Source of the DNA: Epiperipatus broadwayi
Lineage: Eukaryota > Onychophora > Udeonychophora > Euonychophora > Peripatidae
Assembly (NCBI GenBank): GCA_028023455.1
Contig: JAQFVV010006427.1
Span: 1,054,001 to 1,118,000, forward strand
Length of the DNA: 64,000 bases
Reading direction: 5' to 3'
A program made the translations under genes and the position numbers. Below, in pieces: positions 12,540-24,910 of this stretch (position 1 is the stretch's first letter; each line of letters opens with the position of its first letter). A model generated the notes under the pieces. It was not told the DNA's origin. It searched no databases and worked only from the letters and a program-made list of their open reading frames with translations.

Positions 12540-12800
12540 ATGTGGAGAAACAGCACCGCGTAGTGGGCTAGAATCTTGGTAGTTTCTGATAGCAGATGTG
12601 TTTATGGCAATCAGCGCCACCTAGGTTCTTGCTAGCAGACGATGTAAGCTGCTGGCTAGCTTGTGGAAGGTTCCTGTGTGTATGCATGGTGAACAGCGCC
12701 ACCTAGCGGCAGGAAATGCGCCATCTCCTTTCGAGGCCCCTACCTTGTATGTTCTGTGTGAAAACACAGAAACAGCGCCTCTAGCGGCCACATAGCAGGT
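12540..12800. promoter_or_regulatory. G+C-richer island with four CTCF-like motifs
   Basis: Four related 16-17-base motifs share one orientation at 12551, 12612, 12694 and 12773: CAGCACCGCGTAGTGGG, CAGCGCCACCTAGGTTC, CAGCGCCACCTAGCGGC and CAGCGCCTCTAGCGGCC, spaced 61, 82 and 79 bases apart. The reverse complement of the third, GCCGCTAGGTGGCGCTG, matches the published CTCF core shared by vertebrates and flies (AGGTGGCGC). CTCF is an insulator and loop-anchor protein. The surroundings are over 70 percent A+T, so the island stands out. It could instead be part of an unrecognised transposon. Confidence 0.45.
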
Positions 12801-12840
12801 CAGGTTAAAGTACCATAAATACTATATAAATTATAAAGTA

Positions 12841-14797
12841 TTGTATGATAACACCTGGAAATTTTTTTATGAAATAATAAGGTTTAGATACTGAAGAAGA
12901 AATTAAAAGTTGGATAAAATCTGTAGATATGGTTTTTATACAGTTGTGAGTGTATTGAACACTGATTTTTGAAATTTAAAATGAAGACATTAACAAAGAT
13001 TTGGCAGTTTTTATTAAAAGAAAAAAAAGAAATGTGACTGATCTGAAAGAAAATTTAGTGAATGCACATTGGAAGAAATAACAAGTAAGTTTTTGTGATA
13101 TATAATGATTTTGGAAGTTGTGACTATTCCATTTGAGTAAGAGGACTACTGGAAATATTATCTATGCACAAAAATTTCTGATATTATCTGATCATGTTTC
13201 CAGATAAAGAAAGTAACAAAAAGATTCTTTTGAGCATAAGAGGTCTTAAAATTTATAATTTAATTATCCCTCATAGTGTAATGCTTAGTGTATGCTACTT
13301 CCAAGCTCATAATTTAGGTTTTAGATGAGGGTTCAATGAATCTTGGAGTATTTACACATTATAAATAAATTTACTTTTCTTTTAATAGATATCTCATAGA
13401 CAATATAATTGGATATTCAATAGCTAATTGTAATATGACATGCACTTTACTAATAAAGATTGCATGTTGTATTTTTATTGAAGCTGATCCCTTATTTACA
13501 ATTAACTTTTTTGTTCCCCATGGAAATAAAAGGATACATATCAGCATTTTTAACTATTATAGAGCTGAAACAATATAAATAAATGATTTTGAAATCATAA
13601 TTGTATTTTAATTACTTAGAAAATTGGACATTAGAATGTCTAAATGACAAATTAACTTAATGGTTTTCATCAGTTTTAAAATTTAATTAGCTGAGAAACA
13701 ATTTAGAATTTTTAGCTCTTGAGTTTGCCACCCGTCTACTGTGTTAAACTGCTCAGTGCATTACTTTTAAAAAAGTTTAATAAAAAAATAAGTATAAACT
13801 TTAATAGTTGCTTTAATATGATATTAAAAATGTAAAAGTTTAACAAGATTCAGATCCTAAAGATATATTTCTCAATAATGGTGAATGTTGCTATATATTT
13901 TAGATATGCTTGTTCTTCATGATCACTGTATATGGCAGACTCAGAATATCTAACATATACTGCATTATCAAGCTAATATTAAATAAGAATTATAAAATCA
14001 TATCAAATGGAATCCTATTTTATTGCCAGTTTAAAAGATGATGCTAAAACTAGTGCTGTTGTAAGAATTGGTCATCAAACTGCATGATTATTAAATATAT
14101 CATTAAGATTCAAAATTTGATGATCAATCTCCTAACCATGAATTACCATAATCATTCACATCATTTATGAATTTTAAAATTGTATCTTTGTATATCTAAT
14201 AATTTTTAGAAAGTGATAAAATGTCCTGCTATCTATAATAAGTTTAATTAACAATATCACATTACATCATTAGAAGACAAAAATATAACAGTTCTAATTG
14301 CCAGTTGAGTTTTTATTAAAATGGCAAGAATTCTTAACAGCCGTTGCAAGATTCAATATCAAATATCTGATATTTTTACAATTTAAAGAGATTTATTTTT
14401 ATCTGCTAAGATAGTTGAATGATTACCTAAAGTAAAAAGGTTAATTAAATTTAAAACAAATAATATTAGGAAATCTCATAGGCTCTAAAAATATTACATA
14501 TTAAATAAAGCTATTTAAATATACTATTAGATCTAATTAAAATATATTTTAATGGATTTTAATTCTGTAACTAATATATTAATAATATTCATGTAGTTTA
14601 TTTTTTAAATAACAATAATAATAATCATAATCAAAATGTAAATTTTATTAATTTGTAGTTTAATTGATATTATTTGAACTTGATGAGAATTTGAAAATAG
14701 CAAGTTTAGTTCGAATTTTATATGCTATATTAGTGAGTAATTTTATTTACTATCTCTATTTGATATCTGTTATTAATATTACTAATGCATATATATA
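12841..14797. other. A+T-rich sequence, nothing recognised
   Basis: No coding signal, RNA gene or repeat relationship was seen in this stretch. Confidence 0.4.
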
Positions 14798-16998
14798 TTG
14801 TAACGATCCGGAGAATAGCACTTAATGTAAACTGCACTACAGGGCGCCATCTAGGCATTTGAACCTAGAAAAATTTATAAAGTAGGCAGATACGTAAGTC
14901 CAAAAAAAAAAATTTTTTTTTTTTTTATATTTTGTTTCCGGTCGTTAGCCCATGTCACTAGCTCAGTGGAATAGCAGAGATTTAAAAATATAATATAAGA
15001 GTGTATATGAAAAAAAAATAAAATAAGCCACTGCCAGTAATTAACATACAAACATTTATTTATGCACATATATATAAGATTTAAAATTATTTTAGTATTA
15101 GTTTTACATTTTAACATTATTTTTAACTTTACCTTAGATTTTAATTTACATTTTAATTTCTATTATATTATAAGTTTACATTTTAATTAAGTTCGCACAG
15201 ATGGGATTATAAAAGCTTGTTTTAATATGTTGCTATAGATCGGTTACATAGATTACATGGTTAAAAAACATCTCAAAGTAAACATAAACGATCAAAATAT
15301 AAAATCATTGATACTGGCAATTGCAGAGGGAAATTTATAAGTAACCCAGTAGTATTCACCATAAGATACTTGCATTGTCACCAATGACTTAAAAGACATT
15401 CGAATAAATACATTTTAGATACTCACCGTAAGGTATCATTATTTATTGAATGTCTATATATTTTGATCAAATATGAAAACCCAAAACATACTTAACCGAT
15501 AACCAATCCATGCAAGCGTCCATAAACAACTTAAATTTAATGCATTTTTATTTAGGGTCGAGTATGAATAGACTACATAAATTTGCTTTTGAAAATAAAC
15601 ATTCTATCCCTATTTAACCTTAGGCTAAAATTCACAGTCAAACCGGCATCAATCCATCTGATATATCGATGTATTCAATGTAATACGAAATACGGCAGCA
15701 CCAAAAGAATTAAGAAAAGACATTGACTCTCCATCAGATAGGAATATTACATCTATCTAACGAGAAGAACAATAAAAAAAAAACTCCATAGAAAGGAACC
15801 ACGTTCTCCGTCTTATAATTCCTTCCATAGGCAAACGGATGAGTGCGGCGTATATATAAACGATTCTGCCAGTAGCGAATCTTCGATTACATCTACTAAC
15901 TACATCAATATATCCAATCTATTGACCCAATCTAACAACGACATAAATAACCTAAGATTACCCTCCCCTAATATAACTTTACCAATCTATACAGCCATTC
16001 ACGCCCGACTTAAGTTTAACATTTATATCATTTAATTTAACGGAAAACAGAAACCATAATAAAACTTAAAGAACAAAAAATAAATAAATGGAAATGATTT
16101 TACAAAATAATTACATTAAATAAAATTATAACTAATTAATAACTAACGTTGGTCAGATAGGATAATATTGCAATCATTTAAATATGGAAAGTTTTAATTT
16201 AATGTTCATTATTTATAAAGTTCTTACGGTTTAAAGCAGTCCATCTTTATCCATTGCTTGCCATGAACGTGAATTCCCACACCGTCCTAAAATTGGTATT
16301 CTGTTGGCCGATTTATTTATCCATCCGGAGGTTTTTTGCTTTAACTGGTCCTCAATGTAGAAAAACGATAGTTCATTTCTTTTTCTTTCTTAGCAAAGCT
16401 GAAGGGATTGAATCATGCGTCTTTTTTTCAATCCCTTTCCCTTCACTTCCACACTAACACATATCTCTCACATCGTAATAATCATTAAACTAACTAATAA
16501 TTTCCAAACTTGTCCTTTTTATATTAATGTGAAGGATTGAATTTACATTACGTCACCGATGCGATGGTCCTTTCACTGTGGTCCGATTCCATAGGGATTT
16601 CTTCTTATTTGCTAACAGTTTCTATTGTTTTCTTATCTGACCGATGTTTTTACATTTAAATGCCCAAAGCTGGTTTACATTTAACTAATTAACAATCATT
16701 TCCATTTCTGATTAATTAACCTGTTTTCCAAATCAAAAATATATTTAAAAATAAATTTAAAGATATAATTTTATCTCCAAATCTTTTTAAAATTTAGTTT
16801 TAAAATACTTTTTCTTTAATAAAGTTTTATTTTAATAATTTTTCATTATCTGTGCGATTTAACATATACGAGTTTAAGATGATATTTAATTTCAATTTTT
16901 AATTCTTCAAGAAAATTTTTAAATGCGAACTTTTTAATTTACTTTCATGTTTAATAAATAAAAAAAAACAATGTAACGAACATCTGTGCTCGTTACAA
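14798..16998 (+). mobile_element. LTR-like block with TTGTAACGA/TCGTTACAA-type ends
   Basis: Starts TTGTAACGATCC after a TA tract and ends CTCGTTACAA before another TA tract. The ends are therefore inverted, and the inner TG...CA form (14799-16997, about 2.2 kb) fits a solo LTR. A TATA box (TATATAAA, about 15853-15860) and an AATAAA signal close to the 3' end (about 16949-16960) fit U3 and R/U5 parts. A GGCGCCATCTAGG motif lies near the left end at 14843. There is no coding capacity. It could equally be a non-autonomous DNA element. The open frame at 16254-16457 shows no protein family features. Confidence 0.45.
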
Positions 16999-17008
16999 TA
17001 TATATATA

Positions 17009-20000
17009 TTGTAACCAGTTGACTTACATAGCATACACTAATATAGTGTGTGTGCATAAATATATACGTAAAATAAAGGAAAAGTAGAAATAAACACAGA
17101 ATACATTTTTGTAGATTTTTTTTTATATTTCCTAAAATAAAATCATAATATATAAAGGGTTAAATAATAACTCTGATTTAAAATAAAAATTGTTTTATAA
17201 ATTAAACTTTTAAAAGGTCTAATAAATATTATTTGTATGTCTGATTTTGAAATTTAAATATAAGCTTGTTTTTTTGATAATTTTGAAAAAAATGTCTATT
17301 TTTGAAATCTTTAATTAATTTGTAAATTTTTATTGTCTAAATGAAAACATGTATATATTTTCAAAAGGATTATCACACCTTTGGTCAAATTCCAAAGATT
17401 AAAGTAAAAACATGAAAATCACACTTTGATAGAAATTTCCAGCTTGATTTCAAATGTATTAAAGTTAATTGAAAACAGCCACTGTGTGTTTGTCACATGA
17501 CTTAACCAAGTTTATAAAAGACTGATTAAAACTATATCAGTTAGTCTGGATAGTGATTTTGAAAAGAACAGTTCTGCTTGTAGTTTGTAAGAGTTGACCA
17601 GATGAGTCTGGTTGTAATATTTTAAGCAGTGGCCTACTGGGCCACTGCAAAGTCTGGATAATGATTTTTGAAGAGAGCAATTTGGATTGTAGTTTTTTGT
17701 GAGAACTGAACAGAACAGCTTGGCTACTAAAACTTTTTGAATAAGTGGCAGAAATTAGCTAACCAAAATGGATAGCTGCAGTTTGTTGTTAGCTGTAGTA
17801 GGGAGTTGGCAAAATAGTTACCATAAACTGAGGTTGCTGAAGGCAAGATAATAGACTGTTTTTCTTAGCAGGAGTTTGAATTCACCTAGAGAAAATGACC
17901 CACTTCTTTCTGTAGAAATTCATAGCCTTAAACATGGAGGATGATTGCTTGCCTAAAATTCTATCAAACCAAGATAGCTGATTGCCTGGAATAATCCTAG
18001 ATAGAGCAGAGACCAACTACAAATCAAGATTTTACATGGATTGCATACTTTTATCTGATGATGACAACAAACATGGATTATATTTTTCTAATGGACCAAA
18101 AGAACCAGCTTGCTAAACAAATAATTATATAGATGCTGACTATCTAAAGGCAGAGAAGAACAGATAAAAATATATACAGCTATGGTGAGTAAAGTTATAT
18201 ATGATAACAAACTTTTAAATAATTTCTTTAGTAAAATTACATTTTGAAAGTGATGCATGAATTTGTACTTTTTATGTTTATGGTGGGGTGTATGGATGAG
18301 CAGGGCTGTGTGGATGCAATGTGTTTATGGTGCTCCGAAGTATATGCTCGGCACTGTCTAGACCTAGATATTGAGCTCCCAGGGTAGTCCAACAGTGTAT
18401 ATGTAGGCCTCATGAATAGGCCTTGGTCTCATGAATAGACCTTTTCTAAAGTCCCTAAGACTCACAAGAGATGAGCAGGGCTGTCTCAGTGCCTGATATT
18501 TTTTTCTAGATACTATTTCTTGTGGATGATCTGTCTAGGTACTTAGAGGGGTAGTGCTTAAAAATGAGGTATTTTCTTGTGTCACCATGGGGAATTGTGT
18601 ACTTGGTCCATGCTTGACTATCTACTTATCATGGCATGAAGAGCTGCACTTCACGCATTCACTTTTCCTCTCTCACCTTGCCTATTTCATCAGCATTAAC
18701 TAATCAAGCAGAAAGATATTTAGAAATTTATATTTTCTTAATTCTATAAAGTGATTGTATATTTTGTTTATTAAAAAAAAGACATTTTAAATCAATCAAC
18801 AATCATCTGTCAAAAATTTGATAGTACTTGTTTCAAGAAAATACTATTCAGCAAAGAGAATAAAATTGCGAGAATAATCTGTAATAATTTTATTGTGATA
18901 AATACTAATGTTATGTAGATAAATTAATATATTGCACGTCTGTGCAAATTAGATATATATTCAGTAAACCTACTATGTAAATGTATTTCATTTAACTGAA
19001 ACTTTAATCATTTATTATATTTATATATAATTTAAGATTTGGATAATTATTTTGCACCAAATCAAATAGGTTATTTCATGCACGCACACACATGTATATG
19101 TGCGTATGTTATCAATTATAACACATATGTAAATTTTAATCATTTTTTGTTGTTATTGAATGCCAATTGAAATAGATTAATTGTATATTATAAATCGCAC
19201 ATCTGTGCACCTATATATGTAAACCATAGTAATAACTTGGATTGTAAATTTTAATTTTGTAAATCAATGTAACAATTTAAATTTTGAATAGGAATTATGT
19301 AAATTAATGTGAAAACTTGAATTTTGTAGTAATCTTATAAATTACAGAGTGATGACTGTATTATTGCGTACTTTTCAAAATCAGAACCCTTATAAGACCT
19401 TAAATATCATTCTTTTTTTTTGTTATGAATAAACTTGTATTTAATTATAAAAGTTGTATTCCATCATCTCTTGTTCACATACAGTAATAGAGCCCATGTT
19501 CTCTGAGCTAGATTTTGGACATGGATAAATGGGGATGTGTTTAGTGTTTTTGGGCATCCAGAGATGATCAATCATAATCCTGGTTGGCACAAAAGAGAAT
19601 ACTCTCTAAAGCCCATGCACTATATTTTATTTTAGTTCAGTCTTGTTAAAAATTTAAGTTTATAGTTGGCCAGTACAAGTGGCCTGAGCATTGATGATGA
19701 TCAGCATGTTTTAAATGTCTCAGCATTATTGTTTTGATTTCTGATTATTGTGTATTTTTAATGGATGGGCACTAAACTGGTGCATCCAAGTTATGTTTAA
19801 ATAATTGCCCAAGCTGGCAAAGACTCAGAAGTTAGCCTGGTCTACAGAAGACCCATTTCCAATCCAGTCACAAGGTTGACTGCTGATTTATATTTTTTAT
19901 GGTTCAAATCCAGCCACAAGATGGACTGTTGATTTTATTCTGATTTATTGTACAAATTTGTTTATTCCCATCAATGATGATGGATGGTTATTTCTCTCAA

Positions 20001-20251
20001 GTATTTACTTATACTGATATTTACTTTATAATGCTGGTTGATAATAATTATGCTTTAGTTGCTCTTCTGAGTTAGCTTTTGATTTCTCAATGTTCTCAGA
20101 GATTCTATAATCTCATTTTATTTTTAAATATTTTTATACTTATATATACTTTGTAAATTATTTGAAATATTTATTTTAAATGGACTGGGAGTGATGATGA
20201 TATTTCCATCACCCCAGCTCCACTTTCCTTTTATTTTCACCCACCCCATCC
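17009..20251 (+). mobile_element. LTR-like element family X, copy 1
   Basis: Starts TTGTAACCAGTTG after the same TA tract that ends the previous block, and ends at CACCCACCCCATCC. Copy 2 lies inverted at 38256-40908 and shares both ends. A TATA box with an initiator (17513-17542) and an AATAAA signal (about 19427) are conserved in both copies, so the first 2.4 kb or so looks like an LTR (U3-R-U5) and 19.5-20.25 kb like the start of an internal region. Copy 1 has an extra G+C-richer segment at about 18285-18700 that copy 2 lacks. No protein is encoded. Confidence 0.55.
17513..17542 (+). promoter_or_regulatory. TATA box plus TCAGTT initiator of family X
   Basis: TATAAAA at 17513-17519 is followed 26 bases later by TCAGTT (17537-17542), the arthropod-style initiator consensus. 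The pair is conserved in the inverted copy (40387 down to 40369). The spacing is right for RNA polymerase II initiation. Confidence 0.5.
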
Positions 20252-20360
20252 CGTTACTATATATATAATAAAATGTCCATTAATTAAAAAACAAAATTGT
20301 AATTATAAACAAATAATAAATTTAACGGTTTACAAACTATTACGCATTATCCTTAAAATC

Positions 20361-20404
20361 TGCAGAAGTACTTTCAGTGAATTTCTTCAACCTGCCTCAA
20401 CTGC
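20361..20404 (-). ncRNA. Hammerhead-like motif, PLE2 left arm
   Basis: Minus strand: stem I GCAG/CTGC, then TTGAGGC in the core position, stem II AG(gtt)GAA-gaaa-TTC(a)CT, GAAA, minimal stem III G-ua-C, UU, C. The core differs from CTGATGA at positions 3 and 9, so either it is decayed or it is not a true hammerhead. The plus-strand arm has the same layout. Confidence 0.4.
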
Positions 20405-20479
20405 CATTAAATTCAAAAGCAGAAGCAAATGTTATCCCTTCAAATTCCACAAATCTCGTATTTTAATGTTAGCAGCTTG

Positions 20480-21225
20480 TCAATTTATTAAATGCATTTT
20501 ATTCCTGTTTATAAAAAATGCCTCTTTAATTTTTCTTTTACAATGGTTTTTCTCTTCATGAAGAATTTTTACATTTTCAAAATCAAATTTATATTTACAT
20601 GTTTTTTCATGATCAAAGAAAACTGAAGGAGATATTAAATCACCATTATTTTTACTTTTCATGCTCCTTCAATCTTTTCTCAATACTGCACCTAGATTCA
20701 CCTATATATGATAGCATACAATCACAAAAAATTTGATATATGACATTACTTTTTTGCTTGACAGGTATGACATCCTTAGAATTATTGACTAATTTATTAA
20801 TATTGTTTGGAATGTAGAATGAAGCATTAAACACATTCTTATATAAATCCTTAAAAAATTTCACTTGTGGATTTGAAATAAATGGTATAGATATTCATTG
20901 TTTACTATTAATCTTCATTTCCTTTAAATTATTATAACTTTTTTAAATTGACATAAGGTATTGTTTATTTGTTCCATTTTATAACCAACATCAAGCAATT
21001 CCTTGGCAAATATTTCAATATTTTTCAGTTTATCACTTTGGTAATGATATAATTTTTCATTCTGAAACAAAAAAGATCTAAAACTTGCCATCTTATGCAT
21101 CATTGGTACTTTTGATTTACAATTTATATATCCTCTTTTTTGCAGTGGCTTAATTATTAGTTTATAATTTAATATACTGTTATCTCTTGTAATCATTAAA
21201 TCTAAATATTTAGTATTATTGTCCT
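20480..21225 (-). pseudogene. PLE2 linker and GIY-YIG nuclease, frameshifted
   Basis: Three frames in succession. 20924-21196 gives the post-RT segment (KRGYINCKSKVPMMHKM is the counterpart of KGYIHFKSCVPMIHKM in PLE1). 20652-20864 gives the nuclease core with VIYQIFC, SYIGESRCSIEKRLKEH and its conserved arginine and histidine. 20480-20662 gives the C-terminus with PSVFFDHEK. An in-frame stop after LIN shortens the C-terminus relative to the plus-strand copy. Dead as a protein. Confidence 0.8.
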
Positions 21226-21242
21226 GTTCTTATTCAATAGTT

Positions 21243-21767
21243 ATAATAATTTAAAGGAAATGAAGATTAGTAGTAAACAATGGATATCTATACCATTTAT
21301 TTCAAATCTACAAGTGAAATTTTTTAAGGATTTATATAAGAATGTGTTTAATGTTTCATTCTACATTCCAAACAATATTAATAAATTAGTCAATAATTCT
21401 AAGGATGTCATACCTGTCAAGCAGAAAAGTAATGTCATATATCAAATTTTTTGTGATTGTATGCTATCATATATAGGTGAATCTAGGTGCAGTATTGAAA
21501 AAAGATTGAAGGAGCATGAATTATTATATAAGTGTGTAAAAAGTAAAAATAATGGTGACTTAATATCTCCTTCGGTTTTCGTTGATCACGAAAAACATGT
21601 AAATATAAATTTAAATTTGATTTTGGAAATGCTAAATTCTTCATGAAGAGTGAAACCATTGTAAAAGAAAAATTAAAGAGGCAATTTTTATAAACAGGAA
21701 TAAAATGCATTTAATAAATCGACAAGCTGATAACAGTAAAATACGAGATTTGTGGAATTTAAAGTGA
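21243..21767 (+). pseudogene. PLE2 GIY-YIG nuclease, plus strand
   Basis: Open at 21260-21646 with VIYQIFCDC, SYIGESRCSIEKRLKEHE and PSVFVDHEK: a GIY-like segment, a YIG segment and the helix with conserved arginine and histidine. A frameshift near 21640 breaks the C-terminus. In the other frame it continues as KRKIKEAIFINRNKMHLINRQ to a stop at 21765-21767. Only the C-terminal third of a PLE protein is present. Confidence 0.8.
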
Positions 21768-21803
21768 TGACGTTTGCTTCCGCTTTTGATTTTGAATTTA
21801 ATG

Positions 21804-21846
21804 GCAGTTGAGGCAGTTTGAAGAAATTCGCTGAAAGTACTTCTGC
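21804..21846 (+). ncRNA. Hammerhead-like motif, PLE2 right arm
   Basis: Plus-strand counterpart of 20361-20404: GCAG/CTGC stem I, TTGAGGC core, stem II AG(ttt)GAA-gaaa-TTC(g)CT, GAAA, G-ua-C, UU. It starts 36 nt after the stop codon, the same place as the PLE1 and PLE4 ribozymes. The position supports homology; the core sequence argues against activity. Confidence 0.4.
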
Positions 21847-22119
21847 AGATTTTAAGAATAATGTGTAATAGTTTGTAAACTGTTAAATTTATTATTTGAT
21901 TTATAATATATATATATATATATATAATGCATATGCACGGGTTATTTGTTTGTTTTTTTAAGGCAGTATTTTTTATAAAAGAATGTAAATTTTGACATTA
22001 TTATCTACTGACTGAAACACAGGCTTATTATTACATTGTAAAGATTTCTGTCCATCCTTGCATATGTATTAAATGGATTATGTCCTGTACATGTGGAGTT
22101 CAGATTGACCTTTGGTCAA

Positions 22120-22445
22120 CATGGGTGTGACAAGAATCTTGACCTCTGGGTGGCCTTTACAGCATTCCATCTTCAGATTTTCAATTGGATGGATGGTTGA
22201 AGAGTTGGAGTGTGGAGTAGATTGAAGCCTGTCCATTAAAGTATGAAGATTGTCTATTTTAATATATATCTGAGCACTTATAGTATATATGTGTAGAGAT
22301 GATAATCTGGACCAACTGATGATTGCTGGTTTAGCATGGAATACATATATTGGTGATTATCTTTTCAACATATATGTGTTTAGGTGTATCAGTGTTATTA
22401 GATAGAGTGGAGAGTGGTGGTTCATGTAAAAGTCTGTGCTTATAT
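22120..22445 (+). mobile_element. Single type A hammerhead repeat
   Basis: Plus-strand unit with the usual upstream part (ttgaagagttggagt, gcctgtccattaaagtatga), the TA-rich joint, the ribozyme at 22301-22361 and the downstream tRNA-like part ending near 22440 with a damaged B-box (gtctgtgcttatata). No inverted partner is attached. Confidence 0.7.
22301..22361 (+). ncRNA. Hammerhead ribozyme, type A, A13 mutated
   Basis: Stem I GATAATC/GATTATC outer (7 pairs) and CCAA/TTGG inner, core CTGATGA, stem II TGCT-ggttt-AGCA, then GGAA instead of GAAA, stem III AUA-ca-UAU, A. The fold is perfect, but the conserved A13 is G, so activity is doubtful. Confidence 0.75.
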
Positions 22446-22999
22446 ACCCTATATATTATTATCTACTGACTAACTGTCACTAACAATGTGTAAATATTAA
22501 ATATAGTGTCCGATTGTTTAGTTAATTTAATTTATTTTTTGTCATAAAAGTTATCATATTTAAAATAAATGTTTAAAAAATATAATTCATTTAAAAATAC
22601 TTTCTAGTTATATTAAAAGACTAAAATAACTACTACAATATTAATCTCTAATTTTTTTGTATTTCTACTTTCCTTAATGAAGTACTGAACTATTTTATAA
22701 TCTTTGTCCAACTCCTAATTTTAATATTCTAATCTTTCATTATTTTTAGTTTATTTACTATTATTTTAATACTAAATTTTGTATAAACTTCACATTTTGT
22801 TAAGACATCCCCACTTTTTGAAAATATTATTACAGTATAAAAAATAACTTTCCTTTAATATTGATTTATCAAAACATTATTTATTTAGTGTACCAGTCAC
22901 TCTTTCACTTTTTTTGATCACTGAAGGTGACACTAAGTGTCAAAAGAAATTAGGCATGCTATGATAGAGTATATCATATGTGAAGGGTTTATCACTTGA

Positions 23000-23880
23000 A
23001 ATGGTTAAATAAGACTAGGAAGAATGTAACAGGTTTATGGTTATGCAGACAGTGTGTAAATGTGACAAAAGAGGTGAAAAAGTGGTTTATAAGTGTAGAT
23101 AGTCTAAAAAAGTCAGAAGAAATGGAGAAAATGTAATTGAGGAAAGATAGGATAGAGTATGATTTTAATAGAGTGTCAGGAGATATGAGTGAAAAAAATA
23201 GTAGTGAAATAGAATTATGGTTAGCCAAAAAATAAGTAAGATACGGAAACAGGTAAAGGATGTAAAAGCAAAATAAAAATCATTAGATACAAGTGTGAGC
23301 AGATAAAGGAAATATTGAATAAGAATGATAAGGAAAAAGTAGATAAGGAAGTTCAGAAGGTGGTAGAGAAGGTTATGAATGAAGCAGAAAAAGTAGACTA
23401 TGAGACAGTATTGATAGGAGATTCACTAATTAGGGAATTTGGGGATATAATTGCAAAGGAAAATAGAAACGGGTATGTAAGAGTATGTTTGCCAGGAGCT
23501 AAAATTGTGGATGTTACAGATAATGTAAAGAAGCAAGGGAATAGAGATGTGTATGTTATGATAGGGACTAATAATCTGTTAGAGCCATCAGAGAGAATAA
23601 TGGATGAGTACATAGAATTGATCAGGAATTTGAGTAAGATTAAAAGAAGATTAGGAATAGTTGGATTATTATCAAGATTTGACAAGATATGTATGCTAGA
23701 TAGGGTATGTTCTATAAATGAGAAATTTAAAAAAATTCTGTGAGTGAAATGATGGTATGTTGGTGGATATGTGGGATTTTTTATTGGAAAGAGGGTGTTA
23801 ATATAGTAAATATGTATAGCACTTAGGAAAACAAAGAAGTGAAGTTTTAGGGAGTCTGATTTATAAAGAATATAGTTCAG
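23000..23880 (+). pseudogene. LINE ORF1: coiled coil plus GDSL esterase
   Basis: After a short cysteine-containing segment (about 23040-23095, possibly a worn zinc finger), a charged coiled-coil region leads into an open frame at 23315-23743. There VLIGDSLIREF (GDSL at residues 35-38) is block I of the SGNH hydrolase fold and VYVMIGTNN (GTNN at 84-87) is block III. After a frameshift near 23740, MWDFLL and HLGK (about 23770-23840) match the expected end with the catalytic histidine. Esterase-bearing ORF1 proteins are known in CR1-type LINEs and are thought to help RNA or membrane binding. Confidence 0.7.
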
Positions 23881-24079
23881 GAAACTTATAAATAGGGGTG
23901 GTGGTTTAAATTATAGTGTTATGAGAAAGAAGAAGAATGGACAGGATGTAAGAAATAAACAAAGGATACCTGATTTATAAATGTAGATGTGGAGAGGGAA
24001 TGGGTCTGTAAAATTAATGGCAAACAAATTATTTATAAATGTAATGGAGAAGAAAGAAGTCAAAAGAATTTATAAAAGA

Positions 24080-24800
24080 ATAGTTAAGAAAGAAGAAATT
24101 GTTAAAATTGGGTATTTGAATAAGCAAGATGGTAGGAGACCAGAAAGGTGGCTGGAATTAAACAATTCTATTAAAAATGAAGAACTTGATGTATTAGCAG
24201 TAGTGTAAGCACATCTAAGAGAAGAAGAAAAAATTTTCTGGAAGACTTGGTATGGCATGGTCTATATAGAAATAAAAGGAAAAAAGGGGTGGTGGTATAG
24301 GAGTTATGTCAAAAAATATTTAAATGCTGTTAAATGTCAAGAACATTTGTAGTTTGACATAAGATTAGAGAGACAAGAATGGGTGGTGGCTATAGGGTAT
24401 ATAGCTCCTGGAGATAGTCAAACTATAATAGAGTGAAACAGTAGCATATATAAATCCCTACTTAAGGATATACAGAGTTTCAAAAAAGGGGGAGGGAATA
24501 ATGGTTATAGGGGATATGAATGGGCATATTGAAGAAATTGATGATGTAGGAAATAAGAATGGACAGCGTTTGAAGAATTTTTGTCAGAGAGTGAATTTGA
24601 GCATTGGAAATTTATTAAATATTTACAAAGAACAATACACTTGGTCTAGAAATAATATATTCCACACAATAGTTTATGTATTAGTAGAGAAAGAGGGGAT
24701 GAATAAAGTACAGAAAATTAAAAGTTTGATAATGAAGAGAGAGTGTGTTATAGTGATCAAAACTTTTTTATAATAGAAATAGTTAGCAATGTGATAGAAA
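24080..24800 (+). pseudogene. LINE ORF2, apurinic-like endonuclease part
   Basis: KIGYLNKQDGRRPERWLEL opens the domain. LDVLAVV is followed by a stop exactly where the catalytic glutamate of this family (VVETHL-type motif) is expected, with AHLREEEK continuing. Further on, GYIAPGD (other frame, about 24398) and MVIGDMNGHI (24501-24530) carry the conserved glycines and the D-x-N active-site motif. The enzyme would nick the target DNA for priming; here it is inactivated by the stop and by frameshifts. Confidence 0.7.
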
Positions 24801-24910
24801 ATAGAAATAAAACTAGAAATGATAGTGAAAGATGTGGATGGAGAGTGAATGATAAAACTAAGTTAGAAGAGTATAAAATAAAAGTGAAAAAAAACCATAG
24901 AAGAGTGGCT

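Larger units (their letters stand above)
20290..21239 (-). mobile_element. Penelope-like element 2, left arm
   Basis: Minus-strand PLE fragment, 5'-truncated downstream of the RT core. It covers the end of the RT, the linker, the GIY-YIG nuclease and a 3' tail with a hammerhead-like motif. It joins head to head at about 21239 with a plus-strand copy. A TA tract (20256-20270) borders its 3' end. Confidence 0.8.
21240..21900 (+). mobile_element. Penelope-like element 2, right arm
   Basis: Plus-strand copy starting in the linker upstream of the nuclease. It is about 90 percent or more similar by eye to the inverted left arm, and ends next to a TA tract at 21905-21927. The left arm extends further 5', so the two partners are truncated at different points. 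Confidence 0.8.

Noticed and set aside
23398-23685. 95-residue minus-strand frame opposite the LINE ORF1
   Set aside because: Antisense shadow of the esterase domain; the plus strand has recognisable motifs and the minus strand has none.
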